Below, piece after piece: positions 16,829-24,951 of a stretch of DNA of 64,000 bases; position 1 is the first letter of the stretch; each line of letters begins with the position of its first letter. The position numbers and the translations under genes are program-made. This DNA comes from Gemmobacter denitrificans. GTDB taxonomy: Bacteria; Pseudomonadota; Alphaproteobacteria; Rhodobacterales; Rhodobacteraceae. The notes beneath the pieces are model-generated. The model was not told the DNA's origin and searched no databases. It saw only the letters and a program-made list of their open reading frames with translations. Location: positions 186,001-250,000 of the forward strand of contig NZ_JBALHR010000003.1 in assembly GCF_036964905.1 (NCBI RefSeq), given 5' to 3'.

Positions 16829-17850
16829 ACCGTCTCGGTCACCTTGCGCAGATGGGGCGGCGTGTCGGGGTCAAAGCCGCGCCGCCGTGCGAGGGCTTCG
16901 ACAAAGGCATAGAACCCCGCCATGGTGACCAGCGGCGCCACCAGAGGATGCAGCCCGCCGATCATCGGCAGCGTGGTTGCGCCGGGCACTGTGGCACCGG
17001 TCACAAAGACATCGGCCCCCTGCGATGCCAGCCGTTCGGCCGTCGCGCAAAGCTGCGGGAGGGCGGCGTCATCCACCCCGAGCGCCAGCACCGGGAAATG
17101 GGCCTGCACGATGGCCGCAGGGCCATGCAGCACTTCGGCGGCACTATAAGCCTCGGCATGAATGCCGCTGGTTTCCTTGAATTTCAGGGCAGCCTCATGC
17201 GCGGTGGCAAAGGCCGGGCCGCGTCCCAGCACAAAGGCGGACGAGGCGCGGGAGAGCCGCGCCGAAAGCGGCGACCAGTCCAGAGTGACAGCGCGGGCCA
17301 GCGCATCCGGCAACCCTGCCACGGCCGCCTGCAGGTCGGCATCTTCGCGCCAATGCGCCAGCAACGACAGTCCGGCCAGCACGCTGGTCACAAAGGTCTT
17401 GGTGGCGGCGACGCTTTTTTCCTCACCCGCCTGCAGCGCCAGGGCATGGGCGCTGACTTCTGCCATCGGGCTGTCGGCATGATTGGTGATGGCGATGGAC
17501 AGGGCCCCGTTTTCGCCCGCGCTGCGCATCATCTCCACGATGTCAGGGCTGCGGCCCGATTGGGAAATGCCGATGCAGGCGGCACCGGTCAGCCGCAATG
17601 GCCGCTTGTAGATCGAGGCGACCGAAGGCCCGACCGAAGCAACCGGCACCCCCGCTGCCAGTTCGATGGCGTATTTCAGATAGGTGGCGGCGTGGTCCGA
17701 TGACCCACGCGCCACGGTGACCACCAGCCCCGGATCGGCACGGCGCAATGCGGCGGCGGCGGCAGAAACGGCGGCAGCCGACCGGTCAAGGAATCGCGCT
17801 GCGGCCTCGGGGATTTCGGCCACTTCGCGGGCCATGTGGCTTTGGGTCAT
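16825..17850 (-). CDS. SIS-domain glucosamine-6-phosphate deaminase/isomerase (NagB-II/NagQ-like)
   Basis: Protein of 341 residues with two sugar-isomerase (SIS) domains and no glutamine amidotransferase domain. It resembles the isomerase half of GlmS running in the deaminating direction. Visible motifs are VARGSSDHAATYLKYA, GISQSGRSPDIVEMMRSA, EEKSVAATKTFVTSV, and in the second domain VLGRGPAFATAHEAALKFKE and HAEAYSAAEVLHGP. In alphaproteobacteria such proteins (NagQ, NagB-II) replace the classic NagB deaminase. They convert glucosamine-6-phosphate to fructose-6-phosphate and ammonium. It overlaps the GntR gene upstream and nagA downstream by 4 bases each (ATGA), so the three genes are translationally coupled. 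Confidence 0.9.
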   Translation of the reverse strand: MTQSHMAREVAEIPEAAARFLDRSAAAVSAAAAALRRADPGLVVTVARGSSDHAATYLKYAIELAAGVPVASVGPSVASIYKRPLRLTGAACIGISQSGRSPDIVEMMRSAGENGALSIAITNHADSPMAEVSAHALALQAGEEKSVAATKTFVTSVLAGLSLLAHWREDADLQAAVAGLPDALARAVTLDWSPLSARLSRASSAFVLGRGPAFATAHEAALKFKETSGIHAEAYSAAEVLHGPAAIVQAHFPVLALGVDDAALPQLCATAERLASQGADVFVTGATVPGATTLPMIGGLHPLVAPLVTMAGFYAFVEALARRRGFDPDTPPHLRKVTETV

Positions 17851-18632
17851 TGCGCAATCCTTTCGTCGGGCGCGGGGCTGACCCCGGGCGCCAGTTTCAG
17901 TTCGACGGCAAAGTCATAGGCATCGCCGCGATACAGCGATCGGGTGAATTCCACCACCTTGCCCGACGGCAGGTAGGAGACCCGTTCGATCTTCAACCCG
18001 GCCACGCCGGGGGTCACATTCAGCAGTTCGGCATCCCTTGCACCGAGGTTGGTGGCCGAAATGCGCTGCACTGCCCGCACCGGGCGCAGGGCGCGCGCCT
18101 CCAGATGGGCATAGAGCGATCCGGTCACCTGATCGGGATCGGGCAGGATTTCCGCGGGCAGCGAGGCTCGTTCTATGGCCAGGGGCACACCGTCGGACGA
18201 CCGCACCCGCTCCAGCCGCGCGACCCGGTCGCCCGCGCCAAGGCCAAGCGCCATCACCTCTTCGGGGGCGGGGGCATGCAGGCCACGGGCAAGCCAGATG
18301 CTGACCACCTGCCGCCCGCGCCGGGCCATGTCTTCGGTAAATGACGTGAGAAGGGACAGCGCCTGTTCCAGCCGTTCCACCCGGGGCGCGACAAAGGTTC
18401 CCGATCCGCGCCGCTGCACCAACTGGCCCGAGGACACCAGCGCCTCTACCCCCTTTCGGACAGTGACGCGCGACAGCCCGGTCAGCGCGGCCATTTCGCG
18501 TTCAGGCGGCAGGCTGTCGCCGGGCTTCAGCCGCCCAGATGCGATGGCTTCGGCAATGCGGCGGTGCAATTGCAGATACAGCGGGCCGCCCCCGGTTTCT
18601 TCGAACCCTTCGGGCGAAAACAGGTTTTCCAT
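17847..18632 (-). CDS. nagR: GntR/HutC-family amino-sugar regulator (NagR-like)
   Basis: Regulator of 261 residues. A GntR winged helix is at about residues 15-85 (PPEREMAALTGLSRVTVRKGVEALV). A UTRA effector domain follows, with the typical VPLAIERASLPAEILPD and KIERVSYLPSGKVVEFTRSLYRGD. UTRA regulators of the NagR/DasR type bind phosphorylated amino sugars. There are two adjacent ATG codons; the second is preferred because GGAGG lies four bases ahead of it, though the first overlaps the kinase stop as ATGA. It sits inside the GlcNAc operon. Palindromic TTGGTAT/ATACCAA sites before the two divergent operons are its probable operators. Confidence 0.85.
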   Translation of the reverse strand: MENLFSPEGFEETGGGPLYLQLHRRIAEAIASGRLKPGDSLPPEREMAALTGLSRVTVRKGVEALVSSGQLVQRRGSGTFVAPRVERLEQALSLLTSFTEDMARRGRQVVSIWLARGLHAPAPEEVMALGLGAGDRVARLERVRSSDGVPLAIERASLPAEILPDPDQVTGSLYAHLEARALRPVRAVQRISATNLGARDAELLNVTPGVAGLKIERVSYLPSGKVVEFTRSLYRGDAYDFAVELKLAPGVSPAPDERIAQ

Positions 18633-19465
18633 CATACCTCCTGCCGTGCCAGAAGCAGCGCGCCATCCAGCCCCGACCCCAAGGCCGGATGTATCGGCCA
18701 GCGCCCCGCCAGTGCGGCCGCATAGGCCGGTCCCACGCCACCCAGAAAGACCACGGGCAATGGTGCGCCATGCTGAAGCCGGTCGATCATCGCGCCGATC
18801 TCTGCCACGGCGGCGGCGAAGATGCGTTCGGCAGCCGGATCACCCGGCTTGATGACGCGCGGTGCGAAGGCGGCAAAATCGGCAGGGCGCGCCCGCAGGC
18901 CGAAGGCGATCACGCCCTCGACCCCGCCCAGTTCACGCAGAACTTCCGACAGAAGTGGCGATCTGCTGGCAAAACCGTCTTCGGCCCGCAACGCTTCGGT
19001 CAGCAAGGTGCGGCCCAGAGCCGCGCCGCTGCCTTCATCGCCCAGAAGAAAGCCGCGCCCGCCATATTGCTGCATCAGCCCACCGCGCTGCACCGCAAAG
19101 ACCGATCCCGTGCCCATTGCGGCAACAATCCCATCCGCGCCCTGCAGTGCGCCAGTGGCGGCAGTCACTGCGTCGCTGACAACCCGGATGCGTGCAAAGG
19201 GCAGCCGGTCGGTCAAGGCCCGGGCAGATGCCGATACATTCGCGCCCGCAAGACCCAGCACGGCCGACACCTTGTCGGCGGATGCAAGGCCCGCTTCGCG
19301 CAGGGCGGATTGCGCGGCGGTCAGAATGTTGCGTTCTGCCCCGCGCGGATCGGTGGCGATATTGGCCGGGCCCGCCGCGCCCTGGCCAAGAATGCGCCCC
19401 TGATCATCAGCGAGCGCCGCCCGACACCCCGTGCCGCCGCCATCGATTCCCAGAAAGAACGCCAT
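18632..19465 (-). CDS. nagK: N-acetylglucosamine kinase, BadF/BadG ATPase family
   Basis: Sugar kinase of 277 residues of the BadF/BadG/BcrA ASKHA fold. The phosphate-1 motif is FLGIDGGGTGCRAAL, the phosphate-2 region is GIVAAMGTGSVFAV, GGRGFLLGDEGSGAALG is the hallmark of bacterial GlcNAc and glucosamine kinases, and VFLGGVGPAY is near the C-terminus. It phosphorylates GlcNAc brought in unmodified by the ABC transporter encoded divergently, which is consistent with there being no PTS here. GGAGG precedes the ATG. It is the first gene of the leftward operon; its stop overlaps the GntR start. Confidence 0.9.
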   Translation of the reverse strand: MAFFLGIDGGGTGCRAALADDQGRILGQGAAGPANIATDPRGAERNILTAAQSALREAGLASADKVSAVLGLAGANVSASARALTDRLPFARIRVVSDAVTAATGALQGADGIVAAMGTGSVFAVQRGGLMQQYGGRGFLLGDEGSGAALGRTLLTEALRAEDGFASRSPLLSEVLRELGGVEGVIAFGLRARPADFAAFAPRVIKPGDPAAERIFAAAVAEIGAMIDRLQHGAPLPVVFLGGVGPAYAAALAGRWPIHPALGSGLDGALLLARQEV

Positions 19466-19488
19466 GACTCCTCCCTCTTTCCGTCAAC

Positions 19489-19508
19489 ATACCAAAACAA
19501 TACCAAAT
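19489..19508. promoter_or_regulatory. candidate NagR operator, kinase side
   Basis: Two near-identical copies of ATACCAAA in tandem, 24 bases upstream of the kinase start. They read as the complement of the TTGGTAT element on the murQ side, so one regulator could bind both promoters. Confidence 0.45.
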
Positions 19509-19575
19509 GGGAAGGGGAAACTGAAAATGGTGCGTAAACCGCATGTTTTGACGTTCTTCAAGTTTTGGCTTTACA

Positions 19576-19591
19576 ATTGGTATTAATTTGG
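19576..19591. promoter_or_regulatory. candidate NagR operator, murQ side
   Basis: ATTGGTATTAATTTGG, about 27 bases upstream of the murQ ATG, where it would overlap the promoter. GntR/UTRA regulators of amino-sugar genes typically bind TGGT-ACCA type repeats. A further ATTGGT follows at 19599. Confidence 0.45.
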
Positions 19592-19618
19592 CATTGTCAT
19601 TGGTGAAGGGGGAATCAT

Positions 19619-20500
19619 ATGACGCAGCGCAGCACGGAAGATCGACATCCTGCTTCGGCGGGGCTTCATGTCCGCCCGGCAGAGGGGATTCTGGCAGACC
19701 TGTTTGCAGCGCAGCAGGCTGCGCTGGCGGCCGTTGGCCCGGCCTTGCCCGGTCTGGCGCGGGCAGCGGAGCTGGGCGCGGATGCGCTGCGCGCCGGGGG
19801 CAAGATGGGCTATGCCGGGGCTGGATCATCGGGGTTGATGGCGCTGGCTGATTGCCTTGAGCTGGCTGGAACCTTCGGCCTGCCGCCGCAACGGACCCCA
19901 ATGCTGTTTGCCGGGGGCGCCGATGCGTTGCTGCATATGGTGGGCAGTGTCGAGGATGATCCGGCGCTGGCGCGGGCCGATGTGGCGCAGGCTGGGCTTG
20001 GTGTGGGCGATGTGGTGTTGGTTCTGACGGCCTCGGGCAGCACGCCCTATGCGTTGACTGTGGCCGAGGCTGCACGGGCGCGCGGCGCGCAAGTGATTGG
20101 CCTGGCCAATGTCGCGGGGGCGGCGCTGTTCGATCTGTCCGATCTGGCGATCCTGCTGGATACTGGCCCCGAGGTGATTTCCGGGTCTACGCGGATGGGC
20201 GCGGCCACGGCGCAGAAAGTGGCGCTGAACCTGATTTCGGCGCTGGTCGGCGTAAAGCTGGGCCATGTGCATGACGGCTATATGGTCAATCTTGTCGCCG
20301 ACAACGCGAAACTGATCGATCGCGCGGCGCGCATCGTCTCTGCGGTGGCCGGGGTTGACCGTGCCACGGCCGAAACCGCGCTGGCGGCAACGGCGGGCGC
20401 TGTCAAACCTGCCATTCTGGTGGCGCAGGGCCATGCGCCTGATACCGCCGCATCGCTTCTGTCCGGGCAAGGCGGGCATCTGTCCGCACTGGTCGGCTGA
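19619..20500 (+). CDS. murQ: N-acetylmuramic acid 6-phosphate etherase
   Basis: SIS-domain lyase of 293 residues, near the 298 of E. coli MurQ. It splits the lactyl ether of MurNAc-6-phosphate to GlcNAc-6-phosphate and D-lactate, feeding nagA. Motifs are YAGAGSSGLMALAD, LFAGGADALLHMVGSVEDD, VLTASGSTPYAL and STRMGAATAQKVALNLIS, in the usual family order. The ATG follows AAGGGGG. It is the first gene of the rightward operon with the sugar ABC transporter. The ORF lacks a PTS partner such as MurP. Some family members in this position act on other phosphorylated amino sugars, so the substrate is a family-based call. Confidence 0.88.
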   Translation: MTQRSTEDRHPASAGLHVRPAEGILADLFAAQQAALAAVGPALPGLARAAELGADALRAGGKMGYAGAGSSGLMALADCLELAGTFGLPPQRTPMLFAGGADALLHMVGSVEDDPALARADVAQAGLGVGDVVLVLTASGSTPYALTVAEAARARGAQVIGLANVAGAALFDLSDLAILLDTGPEVISGSTRMGAATAQKVALNLISALVGVKLGHVHDGYMVNLVADNAKLIDRAARIVSAVAGVDRATAETALAATAGAVKPAILVAQGHAPDTAASLLSGQGGHLSALVG

Positions 20501-20544
20501 AAACCACCGGGCCCATGCAAAGGGGCCCCAACAGGGAGAAGACC

Positions 20545-21795
20545 ATGACCAAGACCATCCGCCTGGCCCTGCTTGCCTCGACGGTGCTTTCGGGGGCCGC
20601 CTGGGCGCAGGACGTGACGCTGACCATCGAAAGCTGGCGCAATGACGACCTTGCCATCTGGCAGGACAAGCTGATCCCGGCCTTCGAGGCCGCGCATCCC
20701 GGAATCAAGGTGGTGTTCGCACCCACGGCACCGGCCGAATACAATGCGGTTCTGAACTCCAAGCTTGATGCCGGTTCGGCGGGCGATCTTATCACCTGTC
20801 GGCCGTTTGACGCGTCGCTGGAGCTTTACAACAAGGGCCACCTGGCCGATCTGTCGGGCCTGGGGTCGATGGCGAATTTCAGCGATGTCGCGAAATCGGC
20901 CTGGCAGACCGATGACGGCGCGGCCACCTTCTGCGTACCGATGGCATCGGTGATCCATGGGTTCATCTACAATGCCGATGCCTTTGCCGAACTGGGCATC
21001 GAAGTGCCCAAGACCGAGGCTGAATTCTTCGCCGCGCTGGACAAGATCAAGGCGGATGGCACCTATATCCCCATGGCCATGGGCACCAATGACCAGTGGG
21101 AAGCGGCCACGATGGGCTATAACAACATCGGGCCGAACTACTGGAAGGGCGAAGAGGGCCGCAAGGCGCTGATCGCGGGCACGCAAAAGCTGACCGATCC
21201 GGCCTGGGTGGCCCCCTTTGCGCAACTGGCCAAGTGGAAGGACTATCTGGGCGACGGGTTCGAAGCGCAGACCTACCCGGATAGCCAGAACCTGTTCACC
21301 CTGGGCCGCGCGGCCATCTATCCGGCCGGATCGTGGGAAATCAGCGGCTTCAACACCCAGGCCACATTCAAGATGGGCGCTTTTGCCCCGCCGGTCGCGG
21401 CTGAAGGCGACACCTGCTATATCAGCGACCATACCGACATCGCGCTTGGGATGAACGCGAAATCACCCAATGCCGAAGCTGCCAAGACCTTCCTCGATTG
21501 GGTCGGCAGCGCAGAATTTGCCACGCTCTATGCCAATGCCCTGCCGGGCTTCTTCAGCCTGAATTCTTCGCCCGTGGCGATGGAAGACCCGCTGGCGCAG
21601 GAATTCGTGTCCTGGCGTGGCAAGTGCCAGTCGACGATCCGGTCCACCTACCAGATCCTGTCGCGGGGCACGCCGAACCTTGAAAACGAAACCTGGAATG
21701 CGAGTGCCAATGTGATCAAGGGCACCGAAACCCCGGAAGAAGCGGCCAAGCGTCTGCAGGACGGTCTGGCCAGCTGGTACGAACCCCAGAAGTAA
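20545..21795 (+). CDS. sugar ABC transporter substrate-binding protein (NgcE-like)
   Basis: Family-1 extracellular solute-binding protein of 416 residues. It has a cleavable Sec signal peptide (TKTIRLALLASTVLSGAAWA, cut before QDVTLT). The mature part shows the typical AFEAAHPGIKVVF and GRAAIYPAGSWEISGF segments. The start was placed at MTKTIRL, preceded by AGGGAGAAG. Synteny with the nag/ngc locus of Sinorhizobium suggests the ligand is N-acetylglucosamine or a related amino sugar. A strong hairpin sits directly after the gene, before the permease genes, and may keep its mRNA in excess over the membrane components. Confidence 0.88.
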   Translation: MTKTIRLALLASTVLSGAAWAQDVTLTIESWRNDDLAIWQDKLIPAFEAAHPGIKVVFAPTAPAEYNAVLNSKLDAGSAGDLITCRPFDASLELYNKGHLADLSGLGSMANFSDVAKSAWQTDDGAATFCVPMASVIHGFIYNADAFAELGIEVPKTEAEFFAALDKIKADGTYIPMAMGTNDQWEAATMGYNNIGPNYWKGEEGRKALIAGTQKLTDPAWVAPFAQLAKWKDYLGDGFEAQTYPDSQNLFTLGRAAIYPAGSWEISGFNTQATFKMGAFAPPVAAEGDTCYISDHTDIALGMNAKSPNAEAAKTFLDWVGSAEFATLYANALPGFFSLNSSPVAMEDPLAQEFVSWRGKCQSTIRSTYQILSRGTPNLENETWNASANVIKGTETPEEAAKRLQDGLASWYEPQK

Positions 21796-21810
21796 GCGCT
21801 GGTGGAAAGG

Positions 21811-21862
21811 CCGGGGGGCTGTCTGCCCCCCGGACCCCCCGAGGATATTTTCGAACAGATGA
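21811..21862 (+). repeat. GC hairpin plus GATATTT element between binding-protein and permease genes
   Basis: A perfect 9-bp stem CCGGGGGGC-TGTCT-GCCCCCCGG is followed by ACCCCCCGAGGATATTT. A closely similar element lies at 30861-30909 in the same relative place of the second ABC operon, and a weaker one at 42426. This is a dispersed REP-like element of the genome; it may stop exonucleases or act as an attenuator. Confidence 0.75.
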
Positions 21863-21876
21863 ACAGGGAGAGCGTC

Positions 21877-22797
21877 ATGGCGCAGCGGAAAGCCGTTCGC
21901 TGGCATATCGCGGTATTTCTGGCACCGGCGGTGCTGGTTTATACGGCGCTGATGATCGTGCCCCTGTTTGGCACGCTGAACCTGTCGCTGTTCAATCTCG
22001 ATGGGGCGAAGGCGCGGGTCTTTGTGGGCCTTGCGAACTTTGTGACGCTGTTCGGTGATCCGCGCTGGTCGGCGGCGTTCTGGAATGCGCTGGCCAATAA
22101 CGCGTGGTTCTTCGTGGTGCATATGCTGGTGCAGAACCCGATCGGGATCGCACTTGCGGCGATCCTGTCAACGCCGAAACTGCGCATGGCGGCCTTCTAC
22201 CGCACGGCGATCTTCATTCCGACGATCCTGAGCTTTGTGATCGTGGGTTTCGTCTGGAAGCTGATCCTGTCGCCGATCTGGGGCATTGCACCGGGGATGC
22301 TGGATGCCGTGGGGCTGAAATCGCTGTTCGCGCCCTGGCTGGGCAAGGAGGAATATGCGCTGACCACGCTGGCGCTGATCTCGGTCTGGCAATTCGTGGG
22401 CATCCCGATGATGCTGATCTATGCGGCGCTGCTGTCGATCCCCGATGAGGTGATCGAGGCGGCAGAGATGGACGGGGTGACCGGCGCGTCGCAATTCTGG
22501 AAGATCAAGCTGCCGTTGATCCTGCCTTCGATCGGCATCATCTCGATCCTGACCTTTGTGGGGAATTTCAACGCCTTCGACCTGATCTATGTGGCGCAGG
22601 GCGCGCTGGCCGGGCCGAATTTCGCCACCGATATTCTGGGCACCTTCCTGTATCGCACCTTCTTTGGCTTCCAGCTGCAACTGGGTGATCCGCATATGGG
22701 GGCGACAATTGCGACGGCGATGTTCTTCATCATCCTGATCGGGGTCTGTTTCTACCTCTTCGCCATCCAGACGCGGCTGCGCCGCTACCAGTTCTGA
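21877..22797 (+). CDS. sugar ABC transporter permease 1 (NgcF-like)
   Basis: MalF/UgpA-type inner-membrane permease of 306 residues with six predicted membrane segments, the first at about residues 11-32 (HIAVFLAPAVLVYTALMIV). The ATPase-contact EAA loop reads EAAEMDGVTGASQFWKIKLP (about residues 192-211). The frame is open 25 codons upstream through the hairpin element. The ATG after AGGGAGAG is the supported start. Co-operonic with the binding protein, second permease and ATPase. Confidence 0.92.
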   Translation: MAQRKAVRWHIAVFLAPAVLVYTALMIVPLFGTLNLSLFNLDGAKARVFVGLANFVTLFGDPRWSAAFWNALANNAWFFVVHMLVQNPIGIALAAILSTPKLRMAAFYRTAIFIPTILSFVIVGFVWKLILSPIWGIAPGMLDAVGLKSLFAPWLGKEEYALTTLALISVWQFVGIPMMLIYAALLSIPDEVIEAAEMDGVTGASQFWKIKLPLILPSIGIISILTFVGNFNAFDLIYVAQGALAGPNFATDILGTFLYRTFFGFQLQLGDPHMGATIATAMFFIILIGVCFYLFAIQTRLRRYQF

Positions 22798-22807
22798 GGG
22801 GGATGCC

Positions 22808-23662
22808 ATGAGCCCGAGTCAAACATCGTCGGCCCGCCGGTCCATCGCCCGCAGTGTCGCCGCCCATGGGGTGCTGATCCTGTGGACCGTGATTGCGCTG
22901 TTCCCGGTTTTTGTCACGGTCATCAACAGCTTCAAGTCGCGCAAGGCGATCTTTGCCGATCCGCTGGCCCTGCCAGGCCCCGGCAGCTTTGATTTGATCG
23001 GTTATCAGACGGTGCTGAAGCAGGGAGATTTCTTTCAGTATTTCCTGAACTCGATGACCGTCACCATGGGCAGCCTGTTCTTTGTGCTGCTGTTTGGTGC
23101 CATGGCGGCCTTTGCCCTGTCGGAATACCGGTTCCGGGGCAATACGCTGATGGGGCTATATCTGGCGCTTGGGATCATGATCCCGATCCGGCTGGGCACG
23201 GTGGCGATCCTGCAGATGATGGTGGCAAGCGGGCTGGTGAATACCCGGACGGCGCTGATCCTTGTCTATACGGCGCAGGGTCTGCCGCTGGCGGTGTTCA
23301 TCCTGTCCGAGTTCATGCGTACAGTTTCGGCCGATCTGAAGAATGCAGGCCGGATCGACGGCTTGAGCGAGTACACCATCTTCTTCCGCCTTGTGTTGCC
23401 GCTGGTGCGGCCTGCCATGGCCACTGTCGCTGTCTTTACCATGATCCCGATCTGGAACGACCTGTGGTTTCCGCTGATCCTGGCCCCGGCCGAGGAAGTG
23501 AAAACCATCACCTTGGGATCACAGGTGTTCATCGGCCAGTTCGTCACGAACTGGAATGCCGTTCTTGCTGCGCTCTCGCTCGCTATCGTGCCAGTGCTGG
23601 TGCTGTATCTCGTTTTCTCGCGTCAACTTATCCGTGGTATCACTGCAGGAGCCGTCAAATGA
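22808..23662 (+). CDS. sugar ABC transporter permease 2 (NgcG-like)
   Basis: MalG-type permease of 284 residues with six predicted membrane segments. The EAA loop is degenerate: KNAGRIDGLSEYTIFFRLVLP replaces the usual EAA-G. It forms the heterodimeric channel with the preceding permease. It starts 10 bases after that gene, with GGGGG as ribosome site. Its stop codon overlaps the start of a small 85-residue ORF (AATGA). Confidence 0.92.
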   Translation: MSPSQTSSARRSIARSVAAHGVLILWTVIALFPVFVTVINSFKSRKAIFADPLALPGPGSFDLIGYQTVLKQGDFFQYFLNSMTVTMGSLFFVLLFGAMAAFALSEYRFRGNTLMGLYLALGIMIPIRLGTVAILQMMVASGLVNTRTALILVYTAQGLPLAVFILSEFMRTVSADLKNAGRIDGLSEYTIFFRLVLPLVRPAMATVAVFTMIPIWNDLWFPLILAPAEEVKTITLGSQVFIGQFVTNWNAVLAALSLAIVPVLVLYLVFSRQLIRGITAGAVK

Positions 23663-23916
23663 AAAAGAGCCGTGTCGTCCGACTTCTTGGCCCCGCCGAA
23701 CTGACCGCCGCGCCGGTGGAGGCTACCGATTTCGAATTGTGCGCCGTGGTGGACCCGCTGCAGCGTGAATGTGTGACGGCGGGCGACCGCGGTGTGCCCG
23801 TCTACCGGGACCTGCTGTCAGCCCTGCGCAAAACCCGTGTCAGCACCGTGATTTACGGAAATTTCTATATCGACATCAATGGTTGCGACAGCATCCGCGG
23901 CGTGGTGGGGCGCTGA
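23659..23916 (+). CDS. small protein resembling part of a Gfo/Idh/MocA nucleotide-binding domain
   Basis: An 85-residue ORF, coupled at both ends: its ATG overlaps the permease stop, and its TGA overlaps the ATG of the full-length oxidoreductase. The stretch LCAVVDPLQ...RGVPVYRDLLSALRKTRVSTVIY has the spacing of the second to fourth strands of a Gfo/Idh/MocA Rossmann domain. The glycine-rich GxGxxG loop and the catalytic EKP region are missing, so it cannot be a working dehydrogenase alone. It is not the cut-off start of the next gene, which has its own complete N-terminus. It could be a relic of a duplicated dehydrogenase kept in frame, or a small partner protein. No function is claimed. Confidence 0.6.
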   Translation: MKKSRVVRLLGPAELTAAPVEATDFELCAVVDPLQRECVTAGDRGVPVYRDLLSALRKTRVSTVIYGNFYIDINGCDSIRGVVGR

Positions 23917-24941
23917 TGGCCATCCGGGTTCTGGTGGCTGGATTGGGCAATATGGGCCGCAGTCATGCGCTGGCCTATGCCGCCGAGCCAGCCTTTGATC
24001 TGGTGGGTCTGGTGAACCGCTCGGCGGTTGATCTGCCCGCGCCGCTGCAGGACCTGCCGCTGTTCACCGATTATACGGCGGCTCTGGCGGCGCTGAAACC
24101 CGATCTGGCCTGCATTGCCACCTATTCCGACAGCCATGCCGATTACGCGGTGGCCGCAATGGAGGCGGGCGCGCATGTTTTTGTCGAAAAGCCGCTGGCG
24201 ACCACCGTAGCCGATGCCGAGCGCGTCGTGGCCTGTGCCACACGGCTGGGGCGCAAGCTGGTGGTGGGCTATATCCTGCGGCATCACCCCAGCTGGCAGC
24301 GTCTGATTGCCGAGGCGCGCGATCTGGGCGGGCCCTATGTGTTCCGTCTGAACCTGAACCAGCAATCCAGCGGCCCTACCTGGGAGGTTCACAAGGCGCT
24401 GATGCAGACCACGCCGCCCATCGTGGATTGCGGCGTGCATTATGTGGATGTGATGTGCCAGATCACCGATGCCGCCCCGGTCGAGGTGCGCGGCATGGGG
24501 CTACGGCTGTCGGGTGAAATCGGGCCCGAGATGTACAATTACGGCCATTTCCAGGTGCTGTTTGCCGATGGTAGCTGCGGCTGGTACGAGGCGGGCTGGG
24601 GGCCCATGATGTCGGACACCGCCTTTTTCGTGAAGGATGTGGTCAGCCCGCGCGGCGCCGTGTCGATCCGCATGCCCGAAAGCGCCAGGTCGGACGATAT
24701 CGATACGCATACGAAAACCAGCACCTTGCGCGTGCATCGTGTGGGGATCGGATCCGAAGACTTGTCGATGGCCGATGAACCCGGTCACCAGCAGCTTTGC
24801 GACCGCGAACAGGCCTTTGTGGCGCGGGCGATCACCGAAAATCTGGACCTGAGCCGGCATATGCAAGACGCCGTCCGTTCGCTCGCCGTCTGTCTGGCAG
24901 CGGATGAAAGCGTGCGCTCAGGCCTGCCTGTCAAACTGTAA
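23916..24941 (+). CDS. Gfo/Idh/MocA-family oxidoreductase
   Basis: NAD(P)-dependent sugar dehydrogenase-like protein of 341 residues. The Rossmann fingerprint is VLVAGLGNMGRSHALAYA, the family signature VFVEKPLATTVADAE (about residues 85-100) holds the catalytic EKP lysine, and the C-terminal alpha/beta domain carries PPIVDCGVHYVDVMCQI with the active-site Asp and His. The substrate is unknown. Its place inside an amino-sugar ABC operon, between permease and ATPase genes, suggests oxidation of an imported amino-sugar derivative. Translationally coupled to the small upstream ORF by TGATG. Confidence 0.9.
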   Translation: MAIRVLVAGLGNMGRSHALAYAAEPAFDLVGLVNRSAVDLPAPLQDLPLFTDYTAALAALKPDLACIATYSDSHADYAVAAMEAGAHVFVEKPLATTVADAERVVACATRLGRKLVVGYILRHHPSWQRLIAEARDLGGPYVFRLNLNQQSSGPTWEVHKALMQTTPPIVDCGVHYVDVMCQITDAAPVEVRGMGLRLSGEIGPEMYNYGHFQVLFADGSCGWYEAGWGPMMSDTAFFVKDVVSPRGAVSIRMPESARSDDIDTHTKTSTLRVHRVGIGSEDLSMADEPGHQQLCDREQAFVARAITENLDLSRHMQDAVRSLAVCLAADESVRSGLPVKL

Positions 24942-24951
24942 GGAGACCCCC

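Noticed and set aside
23659..24941. One oxidoreductase gene split by a frameshift
   Set aside because: The downstream ORF has its own complete N-terminal GLGNMG Rossmann loop, so the small upstream ORF is extra sequence and not the missing start.
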